Source of the DNA: Bacteroidetes bacterium UBA2234
GTDB taxonomy: Bacteria; Bacteroidota; Bacteroidia; NS11-12g; UBA955
Assembly (NCBI GenBank): GCA_002347985.1
Contig: DDYM01000061.1
Location: 153,749 to 162,062 of the forward strand
Reading direction: 5' to 3'
DNA length: 8,314 bases
A model generated the notes under the pieces. It was not told the origin of the DNA and searched no databases. It worked only from the letters and a program-made list of their open reading frames with translations. Below are positions 6,235 through 8,314 of the stretch, in pieces; position 1 is the first letter of the stretch; every line of letters begins with the position of its first letter. Made by a program: the position numbers and the translations under genes.

Positions 6235-8285
6235 TTCTGTTTTTTTGCCTTGTTAATTCCTTAACCCTTTTTTCCCAAAACAACACTGCATCTGCTGCAA
6301 ATAGTGGGTTTGATACCATTCCAAAAAAAACGGATAGCATTGCTGCAGTTGAAATTCACAAGGAACGAGGTGCTTATTTTAATGGCAAAGGAGTTGGTTT
6401 ACAAGAGATTCTGACTGAAACAGAATTTAAGAAGGCAGCATGTTGCACCTTATCGGAAAGTTTTGAACTCAGCAATACCGTTGAAGTGAGCAATGCAGAT
6501 GGGGTTTCGGGAATCAAACAAGTTGAAATGCTTGGTTTGAGTGGGAAATACGTATTGATGAGTAGAGAGAATATTCCGAGTATCAATGGACTTGCCACTC
6601 TCAATGGACTTTCAAACATTCCCGGACCTATGGTTTCAGCGGTTCAATTAGCCAAAGGTGCGGGCTCTGCCACCCTGGGATTTGATGGTTTAACCGGCGG
6701 ATTGAATTATCAATTAAAAGCCGGCATGAAAGACCCCAAGTTGTTCGTGAATGTGTATTCCAATCAGCAGGCGCGCAGTGAAATCAATGTAATAAGCAAG
6801 ACCATTGTCGCCAATAGAGCCATCAATCACATGTATTTACATTCTGGCGGACAATATTTAACCACAGACATGGGAAAAGATGGGTTTGCAGATATGCCAT
6901 TATCCCAACGGTTTTTTATTGCAGATCACTTTCAGATTCCCGGCAATAAAGTTGAAATACAAGGTGGGGCACTCGCCTATTCCGATATCAAGCGAGGCGG
7001 AAAGCTAGTCAATGGGAGTAAAAATGAAATCAGTAAAGACCAAAACGATTTCCGATTTGATTTTACGGATCAGCATGCCGAGGGTTATTCCAAAATCGGG
7101 GTGTTTTTAAATAAAACAGGTAGCAAAAGCATTGGCAACATCATTGATATTTCTAGACATCGGACAAATTCTATCTTGAATTCACTGCTCAACCGAAATT
7201 ATCAGGCTTCGGAAGATCGTTTCTATTACAGCGGGGTGTTTCAAAAAGAGAGTTTAACCCACAATCGTGTTAACCTAGGAATGACGATTTCAGCCAATCA
7301 TTTGGATGAAAATCTCTCGAATCAACGAGGAGATTCTTTTCGATTGAATGGCTGGCAAAAAACTGCCGGCGTTTTTGGTGAGTATACCGTTGAAGGGGAA
7401 AAGCTATCGGCGGTTATTGGAATGCGTGCCGATTACCACAACATTTACAAAGGATTTTTCACACCGAGATTGCATGCAAAATATCAAATCAACAAAACCA
7501 ACCGTTTGAATATTCAAGGAGGCATGGCCCGCAGAAGTAGTTATTTCATCGCAGAAAATCTGCCTATGTTGATCAATGGACGGACAATAAAAATTGATTC
7601 TGCATCGCTCATTCAAAACCAATGGCTGCCGCAGGAAAAGGCATGGAATTACGGAGTAAGTTATCTTAGGAATTTTATGCTATTGGATTACCCGGCAACC
7701 TTAGTCATGGATTATTTCGAGACGCGTTTCCTGAGTCAAATATTGGTGGATCGCGACCAAAGTGCTACTGATGTTTACATCAATTCGGTTCAAGGAAAAA
7801 AAGCAGGCAAAACAAGCATCGCACAGGTAGATTTAAACGGTTATTTACATCGTAGATTGAGTTTCAAGTTGAGTTATCGTTGGATCAATAGTCAACAGTG
7901 GCTGAATAATCAATTTCAGCAGCAGCCATTACAATCAGTGCATCGCGCAATTGGTGCATTACAATACCAAACGAGAAACAAATGGTACGTGGATGCAGTT
8001 TGTCAATTCAACAGCAAAAAACGACTTCCCTTCTATTCCAGCGTTAACCATGCTCATCACGAGTCGTACAGTCCCAACTATTGGATTATCAACTTACAAA
8101 TCCGCAAGACGATATCAAATCGTTTTGAATTTTACGTAGGTGGTGAGAATTTGGCCAATGTTTCGCAGCATCACCCTATCATCAATTCACTGAATCCTGC
8201 TGCTAACGATTTCGATGCGGGCTATGCTTGGGGACCTACGAATGGAATCACGGTATACGCCGGATTGAGATGGAGTATTTTCTAA
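6213..8285 (+). CDS. TonB-dependent outer-membrane receptor, metal-cassette type
   Basis: The protein has 690 residues. Residues 1-21 (MGTRKTLILFFCLVNSLTLFS) are a signal peptide. A possible TonB-box-like stretch is at 41-50 (DSIAAVEIHK). The plug covers about 60-170, with 'KAACCTLSESFELSNTVEVS' (74-93), 'GIKQVEMLGLSGKYVLM', 'ENIPSINGLATLNGLSNIPGP' and 'VQLAKGAGSA'. The rest is a 22-strand-type beta barrel ending in 'GGENLANV', 'AWGPTNGITVYAGLRWSIF' and a terminal Phe, the usual outer-membrane barrel ending. The ACC-x-LSESFE plug belongs to a Bacteroidota receptor group commonly found with HMA proteins. Those relatives usually have an N-terminal carboxypeptidase-regulatory-like domain, which is absent here: only about 40 residues separate the signal peptide from the plug. 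The ATG at 6213 lies inside the HMA gene (22-base overlap); no other Met occurs until residue 106, so this start is firm. Import of a metal or metal complex is inferred; the ligand is unknown. Confidence 0.92.
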   Translation: MGTRKTLILFFCLVNSLTLFSQNNTASAANSGFDTIPKKTDSIAAVEIHKERGAYFNGKGVGLQEILTETEFKKAACCTLSESFELSNTVEVSNADGVSGIKQVEMLGLSGKYVLMSRENIPSINGLATLNGLSNIPGPMVSAVQLAKGAGSATLGFDGLTGGLNYQLKAGMKDPKLFVNVYSNQQARSEINVISKTIVANRAINHMYLHSGGQYLTTDMGKDGFADMPLSQRFFIADHFQIPGNKVEIQGGALAYSDIKRGGKLVNGSKNEISKDQNDFRFDFTDQHAEGYSKIGVFLNKTGSKSIGNIIDISRHRTNSILNSLLNRNYQASEDRFYYSGVFQKESLTHNRVNLGMTISANHLDENLSNQRGDSFRLNGWQKTAGVFGEYTVEGEKLSAVIGMRADYHNIYKGFFTPRLHAKYQINKTNRLNIQGGMARRSSYFIAENLPMLINGRTIKIDSASLIQNQWLPQEKAWNYGVSYLRNFMLLDYPATLVMDYFETRFLSQILVDRDQSATDVYINSVQGKKAGKTSIAQVDLNGYLHRRLSFKLSYRWINSQQWLNNQFQQQPLQSVHRAIGALQYQTRNKWYVDAVCQFNSKKRLPFYSSVNHAHHESYSPNYWIINLQIRKTISNRFEFYVGGENLANVSQHHPIINSLNPAANDFDAGYAWGPTNGITVYAGLRWSIF

Positions 8286-8300
8286 TTCAATAATCAAACG

Positions 8301-8314
8301 ATGATTGTACAACA
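8301..8314 (+). CDS. Possible start of a further gene, cut by window edge
   Basis: An ATG at 8301, 15 bases after the receptor stop, opens a frame of four full codons (M-I-V-Q) before the window ends. The spacing would suit a fourth gene of the same transcript. Nothing can be said of the product, and the ATG may be chance. Confidence 0.2.

Noticed and set aside
6068..6340. 90-codon open frame on the - strand across the HMA/receptor junction
   Set aside because: It is antisense to two well-supported genes, and its composition is typical of a shadow frame.
8305..8312. Palindrome TTGTACAA near the right edge
   Set aside because: It is a single 8-base palindrome with no second copy in a regulatory position, and it lies inside the possible next reading frame. 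Chance is sufficient.

Overview
The window looks like chromosomal DNA from a member of the phylum Bacteroidota. The reasons are family content (DUF349-repeat protein, a 'HGVHSPF' methyltransferase-like protein, an HYC_CC_PP-type cysteine-rich protein, and a TonB-dependent receptor with the ACC...LSESFE plug motif), weak or absent Shine-Dalgarno sequences, moderately AT-rich DNA, and a TAnnTTTG-type -7 promoter element. Genus cannot be fixed from the sequence. No rRNA, tRNA, CRISPR, insertion sequence or phage gene was seen, and coding density is very high.

Region 1 (1-3163, + strand) is a compact gene run. It holds the 3' part of a DUF349 protein, a methyltransferase-like protein whose later motifs look degenerate, a hotdog-fold acyl-CoA thioesterase of the YbgC/FadM type, and a YihY/BrkB-family inner-membrane protein. 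The first three genes overlap by 4 bases and 1 base, and the fourth starts 15 bases after the third, so one transcript is likely. The products have no obvious shared pathway and look like housekeeping genes.

Region 2 (3166-5246, - strand) holds an APC-superfamily amino-acid permease followed 44 bases later by a small DUF721 (DciA-like) protein. The DUF721 gene converges on the BrkB gene with only two bases between the stop codons.

Region 3 (5311 to the right edge, + strand) is the most distinctive part. Three exported proteins are encoded in a row: a cysteine-rich HYC_CC_PP-type protein, a periplasmic heavy-metal-associated (HMA) protein with a CxxC site, and a TonB-dependent outer-membrane receptor whose start lies inside the end of the HMA gene. 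All three carry Cys-Cys pairs. The likely role is envelope handling or uptake of a soft metal such as copper or zinc, or of a metal-carrying ligand; the metal is an inference. Another gene may begin at 8301, but only four full codons are visible.

The only non-coding stretches are short: 3481-3524, 5247-5310, 5779-5838 and 8286-8300. No gap exceeds 300 bases.
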